Assembly (NCBI GenBank): GCA_029260555.1 | Contig: JAJDCZ010000011.1 | Location: 1-64,000 of the forward strand | Length of the DNA stretch: 64,000 nt | Source: Phycisphaerales bacterium | Lineage (GTDB): Bacteria; Planctomycetota; Phycisphaerae; Phycisphaerales; UBA1924 | Direction of reading: 5' to 3' | In this document: piece by piece, positions 9,196-16,440 of the stretch | Layout: each line of letters opens with the position of its first letter | Numbering within the stretch: position 1 is the first letter of the stretch | The notes under the pieces: generated by a model | What the model saw: the letters and a program-made list of their open reading frames with translations, nothing else | What the model was told of the DNA's origin: nothing | The model's database searches: none | Position numbers and translations under genes: made by a program

Positions 9196-9221
9196 TCGGC
9201 ATGGAGTGTAGCTTCTGGTCT

Positions 9222-10235
9222 TTATTTGACAGCGTGGATGGAAGTTTTGATGATGCGTGCCAGTGGGGATGGAAGGCGGTCGATGAGGCTGTGAAACTTG
9301 CGAGAGGCGCGGATGACAGGCTTTGCTTCGTAGCCTGCAACGGTTTGTGTCAGTTGTTCTTGAAGCGTTTGTATTTGCTGATTGAGCTGATGGTTTTGCT
9401 GGGCATTTTGCTCGATGAGTGTCTGGTGCGCTTGTTTAAGGTTGCGGAGGGGGATTGCTTCCAGGTTTTCATCCAGCCAGTTGACATCAAAGTCGCGCAT
9501 GAGTGAGTTGGTGCGTTTGATGATTTCCAGTGCATGTTTTTCAAAGAGTGGCTGGTGCAGCGAGATTATGGTCTGGTAGATCTGGTCGTGCATTTTGACA
9601 GCCCGGTGGATCATGGTTTCGTGGCTGTGCCTGCGCCAGACATAGATGGGTTTAGTGAGGCGTGTGCCTTTAAAGCCATGTTCTATGAGATTGATCCAGA
9701 ACTCCCAGTCTTCGTAGCCGTGGCGCATGACAGGGTTGAAGCCTCCGACTTTTTCCCATGCTGATCGTTTGACGAGGGTTGTCGGGGCGTGGATGTTGGT
9801 GATGAGCATGAGGATGGGATCCCAGGCGGGGACCGCCCAGGTGCCATGACCAAGTTCAGCCATTTCCTGTTGGCCATAGGCATGAGAGACAAGGTGAGGC
9901 TCGGGGTCTGATTCCATCGCATTTGCGAGATCGTGAACGAACCAGGGTTTGAGCCAGTCGTCAGCATCGAGATATCCAATGAGCGGGGTATCGGTCGCCA
10001 CGGTGCCTGTGTTGCGAGCAGCGGGGAGCCCGGCATTTTGCTGATGGATGACTTTAACGCGATCGCAGGCGAGTGAGTCGCAGACCGCGGGGGTTTGCTG
10101 GTCATCAGAGCCATCGTTGACAATGATGACATCGACCTTGGCGTTTTGCTGGTCAAGGCATGACTGGACTGCATCAGGCAGAAACCTGCCATAGTTGTAG
10201 CACGGTATGACGATTGTTGCTCGGGGCCTGTTCAT
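9222..10235 (-). CDS. Family 2 glycosyltransferase
   Basis: A 337-residue GT2 enzyme. The GT-A fold is shown by ATIVIPCYNYGRFL (about residues 6-19), VIIVNDGSDDQ, the acceptor-side NAGLPAARNTG and the metal-binding LDADDW. A C-terminal stretch with many Gln (QQNHQLNQQIQTLQEQL) is a likely short coiled coil. The ATG at 10235 is preferred; the frame also opens at a TTG at 10262 (nine extra residues). It is divergent from the ABC exporter at 10352. With the tandem GT2 protein and this exporter it suggests a cell-surface glycan locus, but no polymerase or Wzx/Wzy gene is present. The sugar specificity cannot be read. Confidence 0.85.
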   Translation of the reverse strand: MNRPRATIVIPCYNYGRFLPDAVQSCLDQQNAKVDVIIVNDGSDDQQTPAVCDSLACDRVKVIHQQNAGLPAARNTGTVATDTPLIGYLDADDWLKPWFVHDLANAMESDPEPHLVSHAYGQQEMAELGHGTWAVPAWDPILMLITNIHAPTTLVKRSAWEKVGGFNPVMRHGYEDWEFWINLIEHGFKGTRLTKPIYVWRRHSHETMIHRAVKMHDQIYQTIISLHQPLFEKHALEIIKRTNSLMRDFDVNWLDENLEAIPLRNLKQAHQTLIEQNAQQNHQLNQQIQTLQEQLTQTVAGYEAKPVIRASRKFHSLIDRLPSPLARIIKTSIHAVK

Positions 10236-10351
10236 GTCGGGTCCGTATGGTGTTGAGTTCAATGAATGGTATGCTGAGCGTTTGAAGCGGGTTCCAGGTG
10301 GCGAAGAGGCTATTGTGGTTCACTGAGCTCAGAGTTTAACGCAGAGGTGGT

Positions 10352-12211
10352 ATGGACGCATTCTGGACATTTGCAAAGCGGATGATGAGGTATCGAGCCA
10401 CGCTGGTGGTCGCATTGGTGTGTGCGTTTGTCTCTGCGGGTGGATTGGGGATTGGTCTGGTGGGGCTGACGCCTGTTCTTGAGAATATTTTGGGGGAAGG
10501 CAAAGAGCTTTCAGAGATGTTTGTGAGCGTGAACCAGACGCTCAGTGAGCGGGTCGGGGTGACGCTGCCTGCGAGTTGGGGCGAGGCATTGCCACAGGGT
10601 CAGTTTAATGCGGTATTGTGGATCATAATTCTGCTGGGGGGGCTGGCGGTTGTAGGGGGGCTTGCCAACTTTTTACATGCATATTTATCGTTGACGGTTG
10701 TGCATCGGACAGTGACGAATATTCGCCGAGAGGTTTTTTATTGTGTGGTTCGAGCGCCATTGAAGGACATCGTGTCGTGCGGAGCGAGCGATACCATCAG
10801 CCGGGTGATAAATGACACAACGATGTTGAGCGCGGGGTTCAATGCGTTGATATCCAAAGCGGCCGCTCAGCTTTTTAAAGGTCTGGCATCGTTTCTTGCA
10901 GCGTTCATTATCAACTGGAAACTGGCGCTGGCAGCATCGCTGGTGGCGCCGGTGATGTACATGATTGTGCGCAAGCTTGGCAAGCAGATTCGGCGTGCAT
11001 CAAAAAAGGCTATGGAGAGTCAGGCGGGTCTTTATGGTGCAGCCAGCGAGGCGCTGCAGGGGCTTCGTGTTGTTAAAGTGCATACCACCGAGCGGTATGA
11101 AGTGGGGCGGTTTCATCGCATCAACAAAGAGGTGATGAAGCAGAACCTGAGGGTGCGCACAGCACGGGCACTGGCCAGCCCCTTGGTTGAGGTGCTCTCA
11201 CTCTTCGTGCTGGGCGGGTTGAGCATGATTGCTGCCAAGGCGATTATTGATGGCAAACTGATGCCGGGTGATTTTATTGCGACGCTGATGGCGCTTGGAG
11301 CTGCGGGGGCTTCTCTTAAGCCATTGACCGGGTTGGTCAATGACATTCAGAGTTCGGCGCCCAGTGCGGATCGGTTGATGGAACTCTTGAACCGCGAGAC
11401 GGAAACGGGGCATGATTCTCGCCTGCCCAAGCTTCCCAGGCACAGTGAGTCCGTCGCGTTTGATCGCGTGACCTTTACATATCCTGATGCGAGAAGCCCT
11501 GCACTTGATGGCGTGTCTTTGAATGTCAAGCATGGCAAATCAGTTGCGATTGTGGGCGCGAACGGATCGGGTAAAACCACACTTTTGGCGCTGGTACCTC
11601 GGCTGTTTGAGCCAGACCATGGATTTGGACGAGTGCTGATTGACGGGCACGATATCTGTGATTTTTCGCTGCGGAGCTTGCGAAGGCAGATCGGGGTGGT
11701 GACGCAGGAAACGATTATTTTTCAAGGCACGATTCGCTCGAATATTGCCTACGGCGCGGAGAACGCAACGGATGCACGGATTGTCGAAGCATCCAAGATG
11801 GCGCGGGCACACGACTTTGTGCGCGATCTTCCAAAGGGTTATGACACGCCTGTGGGTGAGCAGGGGTTGACGCTTTCGGGTGGGCAGAGGCAGCGCCTTG
11901 CCATTGCAAGAGCAGTGCTGAGAAACCCGGCGATTCTGATTCTTGATGAAGCGACCAGCATGATTGATGCGGATTCTGAAGCCAAGATTGCTGAGGCGAT
12001 CACGGAGTTTTCCAAAGGGCGTACATGCCTGATCGTGGCGCATCGTCTTTCGACGGTGCGAAGCGCGGACAGCATCGTGGTGATGGACAAGGGGCGGGTT
12101 GTAGATCAAGGCTCGCATGATGAACTGATCGAGCGGTGTAAATCGTATCAGTTGATTGCAAAAAACCAGCTGTTTCAGGGGTCATTTGGATCAAAAGGCG
12201 AATCAGCGTAA
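10352..12211 (+). CDS. ABC exporter (MsbA-like, fused TM and ATPase)
   Basis: A 619-residue half-transporter with an N-terminal ABC transmembrane domain (about residues 15-345, about six helices) and a C-terminal nucleotide-binding domain. The latter has Walker A GANGSGKTT (about 397-405), the Q-loop GVVTQET, the signature LSGGQRQRLAIARA, Walker B ILILDEATS and the H-loop IVAHRLST. The arrangement is that of MsbA/lipid or drug exporters that act as homodimers in the inner membrane. ATG 10352 is preceded by AGAGGTGG. It is next to glycosyltransferase 9222-10235 (divergent), so export of a lipid-linked glycan is a reasonable but unproven guess. The downstream Cys-rich gene starts 11 nt after its stop and is probably co-transcribed. 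Confidence 0.9.
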   Translation: MDAFWTFAKRMMRYRATLVVALVCAFVSAGGLGIGLVGLTPVLENILGEGKELSEMFVSVNQTLSERVGVTLPASWGEALPQGQFNAVLWIIILLGGLAVVGGLANFLHAYLSLTVVHRTVTNIRREVFYCVVRAPLKDIVSCGASDTISRVINDTTMLSAGFNALISKAAAQLFKGLASFLAAFIINWKLALAASLVAPVMYMIVRKLGKQIRRASKKAMESQAGLYGAASEALQGLRVVKVHTTERYEVGRFHRINKEVMKQNLRVRTARALASPLVEVLSLFVLGGLSMIAAKAIIDGKLMPGDFIATLMALGAAGASLKPLTGLVNDIQSSAPSADRLMELLNRETETGHDSRLPKLPRHSESVAFDRVTFTYPDARSPALDGVSLNVKHGKSVAIVGANGSGKTTLLALVPRLFEPDHGFGRVLIDGHDICDFSLRSLRRQIGVVTQETIIFQGTIRSNIAYGAENATDARIVEASKMARAHDFVRDLPKGYDTPVGEQGLTLSGGQRQRLAIARAVLRNPAILILDEATSMIDADSEAKIAEAITEFSKGRTCLIVAHRLSTVRSADSIVVMDKGRVVDQGSHDELIERCKSYQLIAKNQLFQGSFGSKGESA

Positions 12212-12222
12212 AGGGATGCGTG

Positions 12223-12573
12223 ATGCGAAGAGAGGGGTGTTGCGAGGACGATCTGTCGCCTGAGGATTTTCTGTGTGACTTTTGTCAACAGTGCTGGGCT
12301 GAGGATCGGCCGATGGTTGAGGGGCATCAGGGAGCCTGTGTGTGTGGCGTGTGCCTGCGTGTTGCGTACATGGCGGTGGTGCACGAGGGGATGAACGATG
12401 CTGTTGCGGGGGTGATGTGCAGCATGTGCCGAGAGACTGACCGCGATGAGCCTTACTGGCAAAGCCCCGTGGTGGATGGTGTGCTGATCTGTCAAAGGTG
12501 CATCAAGCAGTCTGCAGGCATTTTGAGCAAGGATGAAGAATATAACTGGCAGAAGCCTGTAAAGAAGGGGTGA
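12223..12573 (+). CDS. Hypothetical Cys-rich (zinc-binding) protein
   Basis: A 116-residue soluble protein with clustered cysteine pairs: CDFCQQC (about residues 18-24), CVCGVC (39-44), CSMC (about 66-69) and CQRC (about 90-93). The spacing suggests two zinc ribbons or treble-clef fingers. I chose ATG 12223, preceded by AAGGGA (12211-12216), over the overlapping GTG at 12220. It follows the ABC exporter by 11 nt in the same direction and is probably in its operon. No catalytic motif is visible. Part of it (CDFCxxCW..C..C) resembles zinc ribbons seen next to Clp/Lon-type chaperones, but I do not assign a function. Confidence 0.65.
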   Translation: MRREGCCEDDLSPEDFLCDFCQQCWAEDRPMVEGHQGACVCGVCLRVAYMAVVHEGMNDAVAGVMCSMCRETDRDEPYWQSPVVDGVLICQRCIKQSAGILSKDEEYNWQKPVKKG

Positions 12574-12574
12574 T

Positions 12575-12602
12575 GGGGAATGTGGGGGAGTGGGGCGGGG
12601 GG
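12575..12602 (+). other. G-quadruplex motif filling a convergent gene gap
   Basis: Four G-tracts (12575-12578, 12584-12588, 12592-12595, 12597-12602) with loops of 5, 3 and 1 nt fill almost the whole gap between the Cys-rich gene (stop at 12573) and the convergent Nudix-like gene (stop at 12603). No hairpin terminator is present here, so a G4 acting as a transcription pause or boundary is possible. Confidence 0.45.
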
Positions 12603-13379
12603 TCAGGTGATCCAGTCGAGATGTTTGAGCACCGCAAGGGTTGGTGTGATGACCAGGTTTTGCTTGATGAAATCAGGAGCCTTGTGTTTGCTGAGCCAGC
12701 GCAGTGATTGGTATTCCCAGTTTGTATCAGTTGGCAGAGGTGGTGGCGGTGAAGCCAGATCAGCTCGCATGATGATGTCCAGAGAGTGGGCGACAGGGTC
12801 GTGCATGATGGCGATGGGCAAGGCGGTTTTGAGTGCAAAGTCTGAGCTGATTTCTTCAGAAAGTTCTTTGCTCAGCTGATGGTTGAGCAGGTCATTGGTG
12901 ATGTGGTGTGCAGGGTTGAGATCAGGGTCGAGGGTGCCTGAGGGGGCGAGTTCCCAGGAGTCGCCATAGATGCGGGTCTGCTTGCTGCGTTTGCCGAGCA
13001 GGATGCAGGGGTCGCTGTTGATGTCAGTTGAGACGAGCAGGCCTGTGATGGACAGGACGGTGATGTTTGAGCTGAGCGTGTCAGCAATGGCAAGTCGGGC
13101 GTAATGGTCAAGCTGGCAGTGAAGGGTGGGGGCTGGGTTGGGTTGGGTTGGTTGGGGAGGGGGGGTGAAGGATGTGATGGTGATGATGGGGCTGTTGTAG
13201 AGACGCGGGTTGAGCGATTTGAGCTTTTGCCAGATTTGGTATTCGTCTGCAGCGAGTTTCTGAGGGGGAGAGTTGTCCAGCTGGATAAGAAGCTCAGGGT
13301 CATCATGAGTGATGGGCCAGAGTGTTGTGTGCTTTGAACTTTGGAGAAAGGTATCGGGTTGGCTGGAAGGCTCAGCCAT
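12603..13379 (-). CDS. Nudix-like hydrolase with a degenerate Nudix box
   Basis: A 258-residue protein. The C-terminal half looks like a Nudix fold: a beta strand GLLVSTD, LLGKRS, then WELAPSGTLDP followed by KELSEEI, which matches the R-E-U-x-E-E core. The box is degenerate: about nine residues are inserted after the Gly, and the outer Glu position is Asp. Activity on a nucleoside diphosphate substrate is therefore uncertain. Its ATG overlaps the ybaB stop codon (TGATG at 13381-13377), so translation is probably coupled. The middle contains a Pro-rich segment (PPPQPTQPNPAP) encoded by a run of C-tracts. It occupies the place where recR often sits after dnaX-ybaB, but it has no RecR features. 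Confidence 0.6.
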   Translation of the reverse strand: MAEPSSQPDTFLQSSKHTTLWPITHDDPELLIQLDNSPPQKLAADEYQIWQKLKSLNPRLYNSPIITITSFTPPPQPTQPNPAPTLHCQLDHYARLAIADTLSSNITVLSITGLLVSTDINSDPCILLGKRSKQTRIYGDSWELAPSGTLDPDLNPAHHITNDLLNHQLSKELSEEISSDFALKTALPIAIMHDPVAHSLDIIMRADLASPPPPLPTDTNWEYQSLRWLSKHKAPDFIKQNLVITPTLAVLKHLDWIT

Positions 13380-13750
13380 CAACCCAGAAGGCCTGTGACA
13401 TCCGCGGGGATTTCGGGCAAGCCCAGGGATTGAGCTTCAGCATTGGCCACGCGGACAGCCTCTTGGCGAGCCAGTGCCAGAGCATTATTGAGGGCTTCAG
13501 CAATCAGTGAAGAAGCCAGGTCGCGGGTCTTGTCATCAGCAGCCATGCCTGCGATCAAGGCGGGTTCAAGGTCGACACTCACGATGCGCATGGTGCCTGT
13601 AACGGTGGCACTGGCAGCACCAGATCCAGCGGTGCTGGTGAAGGTGGCGTTCTCCAAATGCTCCTTGATGCGATCACCAGCCTCTTTGAGGCGGTCCTTG
13701 TCTTTCATCAGGCTTGCAATAGCACCCATGGCTTTGAACTGGTCAAACAT
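13379..13750 (-). CDS. ybaB: YbaB/EbfC family nucleoid-associated protein
   Basis: A 123-residue protein of the YbaB/EbfC DNA-binding family (usually 100-115 residues), which forms homodimers with a tweezer-like shape. The family pattern is visible: an N-terminal helix (MFDQFKAMGAIASLMKDKDR), a beta region with GSGAASATVTGTMRIVSVDLEP, and a long C-terminal helix (LIAEALNNALALARQEAVR). It lies 43 nt downstream of the dnaX extension and overlaps the Nudix-like gene by TGATG. The dnaX-ybaB pairing is common in bacteria and supports both identifications. Confidence 0.88.
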   Translation of the reverse strand: MFDQFKAMGAIASLMKDKDRLKEAGDRIKEHLENATFTSTAGSGAASATVTGTMRIVSVDLEPALIAGMAADDKTRDLASSLIAEALNNALALARQEAVRVANAEAQSLGLPEIPADVTGLLG

Positions 13751-13793
13751 AAATAAATTCCATGAAGCCCCGATCTTTCACGGGTGTGATTGG

Positions 13794-14384
13794 TTATGAA
13801 TGTTCATTCTTGTTTTTAAGAGCATCGTCTGAAAAAAGCTCAATCGCAAGACGGATCAACGGGGTATCAGCCTGAACCACGGGTTCAGTTGGTGAGGCCG
13901 GGAAGGAAGGAGCGTTTGATTCAGAAGGAGGATTGCCAGTCATTGCATCCGAGGCTTCAGATGTATGCGTTGATGAGGTATCCAAGGCGGGGTCTGAAGT
14001 ATTGTGAGGCTTGGGTTCCTTGATGGGCTGTGGTTCAGCGAGGATCGCTTTGACAGGTTTGCCTGCGATGCTGGAGCAGAGCTTTTGAATCTCGTCGAGT
14101 TTGGTGCGCACCAGCGAGACAACCTGAGGCTGCGCATCGAGCGTGATGAGATCGTCTGTGATCGAAACAACACGGGTGTCCATCAAGATGAGACGAAGCT
14201 GAGTATTACCAGAAGCTGCAGCCTGGCTGAGAGCTTTTTCAAAGGAAGCAGGATCAGCGGGCGTTGATGCCGGGGCATCAGCATGATGTGATGCTGATGA
14301 AGGTGTAGCGGACTGTTGTGGGTGTTTGCTGGGAGGTTCGGTGGAGCGCTGCTGAGCGGGTTGCTCAGGCGGGCGGTCCACCAT
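13794..14384 (-). CDS. dnaX: DnaX tau-like C-terminal extension in the -1 frame of dnaX
   Basis: A 196-codon frame whose ATG (14384-14382) overlaps the dnaX stop as TGATG and which lies exactly in the -1 frame reached from the A AAA AAA heptamer at 14396-14390. Its first 45 residues are a Pro/Ser/Thr/Ala linker. Residues about 48-118 resemble the DnaX C-terminal fold (SFEKALSQAA, LILMDTRVVSI, DDLITLDAQPQVV, LCSSIAGKPVKAILAE), similar to the 'elle..G.pv.v' end of many DnaX proteins. The last 40 residues are helical and acidic (PLIRLAIELFSDDALKNK). I read it as the tau-specific part of DnaX made by frameshifting, giving a fusion of about 576 residues. Independent translation by coupling at TGATG is the alternative. 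Confidence 0.75.
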   Translation of the reverse strand: MVDRPPEQPAQQRSTEPPSKHPQQSATPSSASHHADAPASTPADPASFEKALSQAAASGNTQLRLILMDTRVVSITDDLITLDAQPQVVSLVRTKLDEIQKLCSSIAGKPVKAILAEPQPIKEPKPHNTSDPALDTSSTHTSEASDAMTGNPPSESNAPSFPASPTEPVVQADTPLIRLAIELFSDDALKNKNEHS

Positions 14385-14409
14385 CAGGATTTTTTTGGGT
14401 TGGGCCCTC
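14340..14409 (-). promoter_or_regulatory. Predicted programmed -1 frameshift site of dnaX
   Basis: Read on the minus strand: an SD-like GAGGG (14409-14405), an 8-nt spacer, then A7 (14396-14390) phased as A AAA AAA over the dnaX codons CCA AAA AAA, followed by TCC TGA. Seven nt after the heptamer, GGTGGA (14382-14377) pairs with TCCACC (14345-14340). Inside it CTGAGC (14368-14363) and GCTCAG (14357-14352) form a 6-bp hairpin with a 5-nt loop. After a -1 slip the frame reads ATC CTG ATG and continues into the 196-codon extension. Upstream SD-like element, slippery heptamer and downstream stem are the three parts known for E. coli dnaX. Polymerase slippage on A7 could act as well. Confidence 0.72.
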
Positions 14410-15523
14410 GAGGTGCTGAAGCCTGGTTTGAGCCTGTGAGCAGAGCGGTGATATCCGCAAGTTTTTCGGTCAGCGCCAGCCTTACGACGAGGGCATCGAG
14501 CAGGGCACGGGGGGTGGTGCTTGATTTACAAGCACGCTGAACATTTTCACACAGGGCGATCATGTGAACCAGGCCCGCAGCGTCAAAGCGTGCAGCTCGC
14601 GCAGCTTCATCTTCCCGGCTTGTGCCAGTCAGATCAACAAGTGTTGTGTCTGGGCCACAAGCTGCGATGACCATGAGATCACGCAGGCGGGCGATGATGG
14701 ATTCGAGGAGCTGCTCGATACCCAGGCCAGTGCGCACGAGCGTGTCGGTCTGCTGGAGTGCTGATGCGGGGTCGGCATTGGCCAGAGCGTCAAGCAGGTT
14801 TGAGATGACTGCGCGGTCGGGCAAGCCCAGGAGTTCATGAAAGAGTGTCAGCGTGAGCTTTTTTTCGCCAGCTGCCATGAGGCGGTCGAGCAGGCTGAGG
14901 GCATCGCGCATGGAGCCTTGGCCTTGCTTTGCGACTTCCTGGATCAGTTCGGGTTCAGCTTTGAGCTTTTCGTTTTTTATGACGCTGGTGAGATGCTCAG
15001 CGATCTGGGAAGTGGAGATGTTTTTAAAGTCAAAGCGTTGGCATCGGCTCTGGATAGTGGCGGGGATTTTGTGTGGGTCGGTGGTGCAGAGGATGAACTT
15101 GACATGCTCGGGTGGTTCTTCCATGGTTTTGAGCAGCGCGTTGAACGCAGCTGTCGAGAGCATGTGAACTTCGTCGATGATGTAGATTTTGTACTTGCCT
15201 CGCATGGGGCGATAGACGGAGTTTGCGATAAGCTCGCGAGCTTCTTCGACCTTGTTGTTTGAAGCGGCGTCAATCTCGATGACATCCGAATCTCGACCTT
15301 TCATGATGGCCAGATCGATTTCGTCGGTGCCACCATTGAGAGCTTTGGCGAAGATGCGCGCCATGGAGGTTTTACCGACGCCTCGGGTGCCACAGAAGAG
15401 GTAGGCATGTGCGACGCGGTCGCTCTGGATGGCATTCTGGAGCGTCCGGGCGATGGGCTCCTGCCCGACCACCTGGTCAAAGTCTTCAGAACGGTATCGT
15501 CTTGCAAGGACTGTATAGGACAT
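14384..15523 (-). CDS. dnaX: DNA polymerase III gamma/tau subunit (short, gamma-like product)
   Basis: A 379-residue clamp-loader ATPase in the zero frame. It begins MSYTVLARRYR, as DnaX proteins do. Walker A is GTRGVGKTS (about residues 45-53), Walker B/DEVH is IYIIDEVHML (about 112-122), sensor 1 is FILCTTDPHKIP and the arginine finger is SRC (about 159-161). Domains II and III of the clamp loader follow to about residue 360. ATG 15523 is preferred over the GTG at 15544. The usual zinc module after Walker A (four Cys) is absent: the segment reads LNGGTDEIDLAIMKGRD. The frame stops two codons after an A7 slippery run (see the frameshift site), so this is the gamma-like form and a longer tau-like form is expected. 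It heads the dnaX-extension-ybaB-Nudix run. Confidence 0.93.
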   Translation of the reverse strand: MSYTVLARRYRSEDFDQVVGQEPIARTLQNAIQSDRVAHAYLFCGTRGVGKTSMARIFAKALNGGTDEIDLAIMKGRDSDVIEIDAASNNKVEEARELIANSVYRPMRGKYKIYIIDEVHMLSTAAFNALLKTMEEPPEHVKFILCTTDPHKIPATIQSRCQRFDFKNISTSQIAEHLTSVIKNEKLKAEPELIQEVAKQGQGSMRDALSLLDRLMAAGEKKLTLTLFHELLGLPDRAVISNLLDALANADPASALQQTDTLVRTGLGIEQLLESIIARLRDLMVIAACGPDTTLVDLTGTSREDEAARAARFDAAGLVHMIALCENVQRACKSSTTPRALLDALVVRLALTEKLADITALLTGSNQASAPRGPNPKKS

Positions 15524-15630
15524 GGTGACAGTGTATGGCAGCACGAGCTGGCGGGAATCGAGAAAGATGAAGCCCTTGTGAGCCTGACGGTTGCGGCTCG
15601 TTAAAACTGTTTGGAGTGCTCTGGCAGGGC

Positions 15631-16104
15631 TTAGCTACTGAACATTTCAGCTGCGGCTTTGTCCATTTCTTCGGGGGTCATGTCTTTGACATGGGTGGCA
15701 AAGGACCAGTCGTGGCCGAAGGGGTCGGTGATGGTGCCATAACGGTCGCCCCAGAACATGTCAGTTGCGGGCATTTTGACATTGGCACCAGCATCGAGGG
15801 CTTTTTGCATTGCAGCGTCGGTGTCGTGGACATAGGTGTGGATGGTGCAGCTTGAGCCACCCAGAGCCTTGGGATTGCGGGATTTGCCGTCACAGTATTC
15901 GGGAAAATCATCGCAAAGATAGATGATGCTGTTGCCGATTTTGATCTCAGCGTGCATCAGTCGGCCATCTGGTGAGGGCATACGGCAGATTTCCTCAGCT
16001 CCAAAGGCATTTTTGTAAAAATCAATGGCATCGGATGCCCCCTGGACGACAAGGTGGGGGATGGCGTGTTCGCAGCCTTGGGGGATGGGGTTGGTGCCTG
16101 ACAT
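15631..16104 (-). CDS. VOC family protein (PhnB/glyoxalase-like)
   Basis: A 157-residue soluble protein of the vicinal oxygen chelate superfamily, PhnB-like branch. It contains IPHLVVQGASDAIDFYKNAFGAEE (first beta-alpha-beta unit), RMPSPDGRLMHAEIKIGNSIIYL, and the C-terminal unit with MFWGDRYGTITDPFGHDWSFATH. The WGDRYG...DPFGHxW pattern is typical of PhnB-like proteins, whose substrates are mostly unknown. ATG 16104 is chosen because AAGGAG lies about 7 nt upstream; the frame stays open to 16173 without a better site. It lies downstream of the SRP RNA on the same strand. Confidence 0.85.
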   Translation of the reverse strand: MSGTNPIPQGCEHAIPHLVVQGASDAIDFYKNAFGAEEICRMPSPDGRLMHAEIKIGNSIIYLCDDFPEYCDGKSRNPKALGGSSCTIHTYVHDTDAAMQKALDAGANVKMPATDMFWGDRYGTITDPFGHDWSFATHVKDMTPEEMDKAAAEMFSS

Positions 16105-16198
16105 GATGTTTCTCCTTCTTGTGTTGCTGTTGATCCACAGCAGTTTATCAGGAAATGATGCAAATCGTTGCATGCAGTTTGCAGAAAAGCGTGCTGAA

Positions 16199-16232
16199 GG
16201 GGGGATATGAGGGGGTTGAGAGGGGGGAAGGG
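16199..16232 (+). other. G-tract cluster next to the SRP RNA 3' end
   Basis: Plus-strand G-tracts at 16199-16204, 16211-16215, 16222-16227 and 16230-16232 (loops 6, 6 and 2 nt) could form a G-quadruplex in DNA. The SRP RNA is on the minus strand, so its 3' trailer would carry the matching C-tracts. No function is shown. Confidence 0.35.
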
Positions 16233-16243
16233 CAGGTTGCTGA

Positions 16244-16371
16244 CATCCCTTGCGTTGGCGACCAGGACACCGGCGGCACCGGGCGACGGCCGCTTATGGC
16301 TGCTGCGGTCAAGCCCTGACCAAGTTCACGGGCCACCCGTGCACCGGGCCCGGCCGCCAACGCAAGGGATG
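16244..16371 (-). ncRNA. ffs: Signal recognition particle RNA (small bacterial type)
   Basis: The minus strand folds into one long hairpin of about 128 nt. The two ends are a perfect 17-bp inverted repeat (16244-16260 with 16355-16371). The apical part carries the conserved SRP helix 8 motif: GTGAACTTGGTCAGG on the 5' side, with CAGG at 16318-16315, and GCAGCAGCCATAAGCGG on the 3' side, with AGCAG at 16304-16300. This symmetric and asymmetric internal-loop pattern binds the Ffh M domain and defines 4.5S-type SRP RNA. The apical loop is unusual: the ten nt between CAGG and AGCAG are GCTTGACCGC, giving a UGAC (URRC-type) loop instead of GGAA. It lies between a minus-strand VOC gene and the divergent PIN-TRAM gene. 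Confidence 0.87.
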
Positions 16372-16440
16372 CATCGCTTGGGCGTCGCATCTCGGGTACG
16401 ATGGTATCCAGCTCAATGATGTTCGTACACCAGGTGACCG

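Noticed and set aside
13124-13165. Telomere-like GGGTT repeats
   Set aside because: They are inside a coding frame (encoding Pro/Gln/Thr on the minus strand), so a low-complexity coding stretch explains them.
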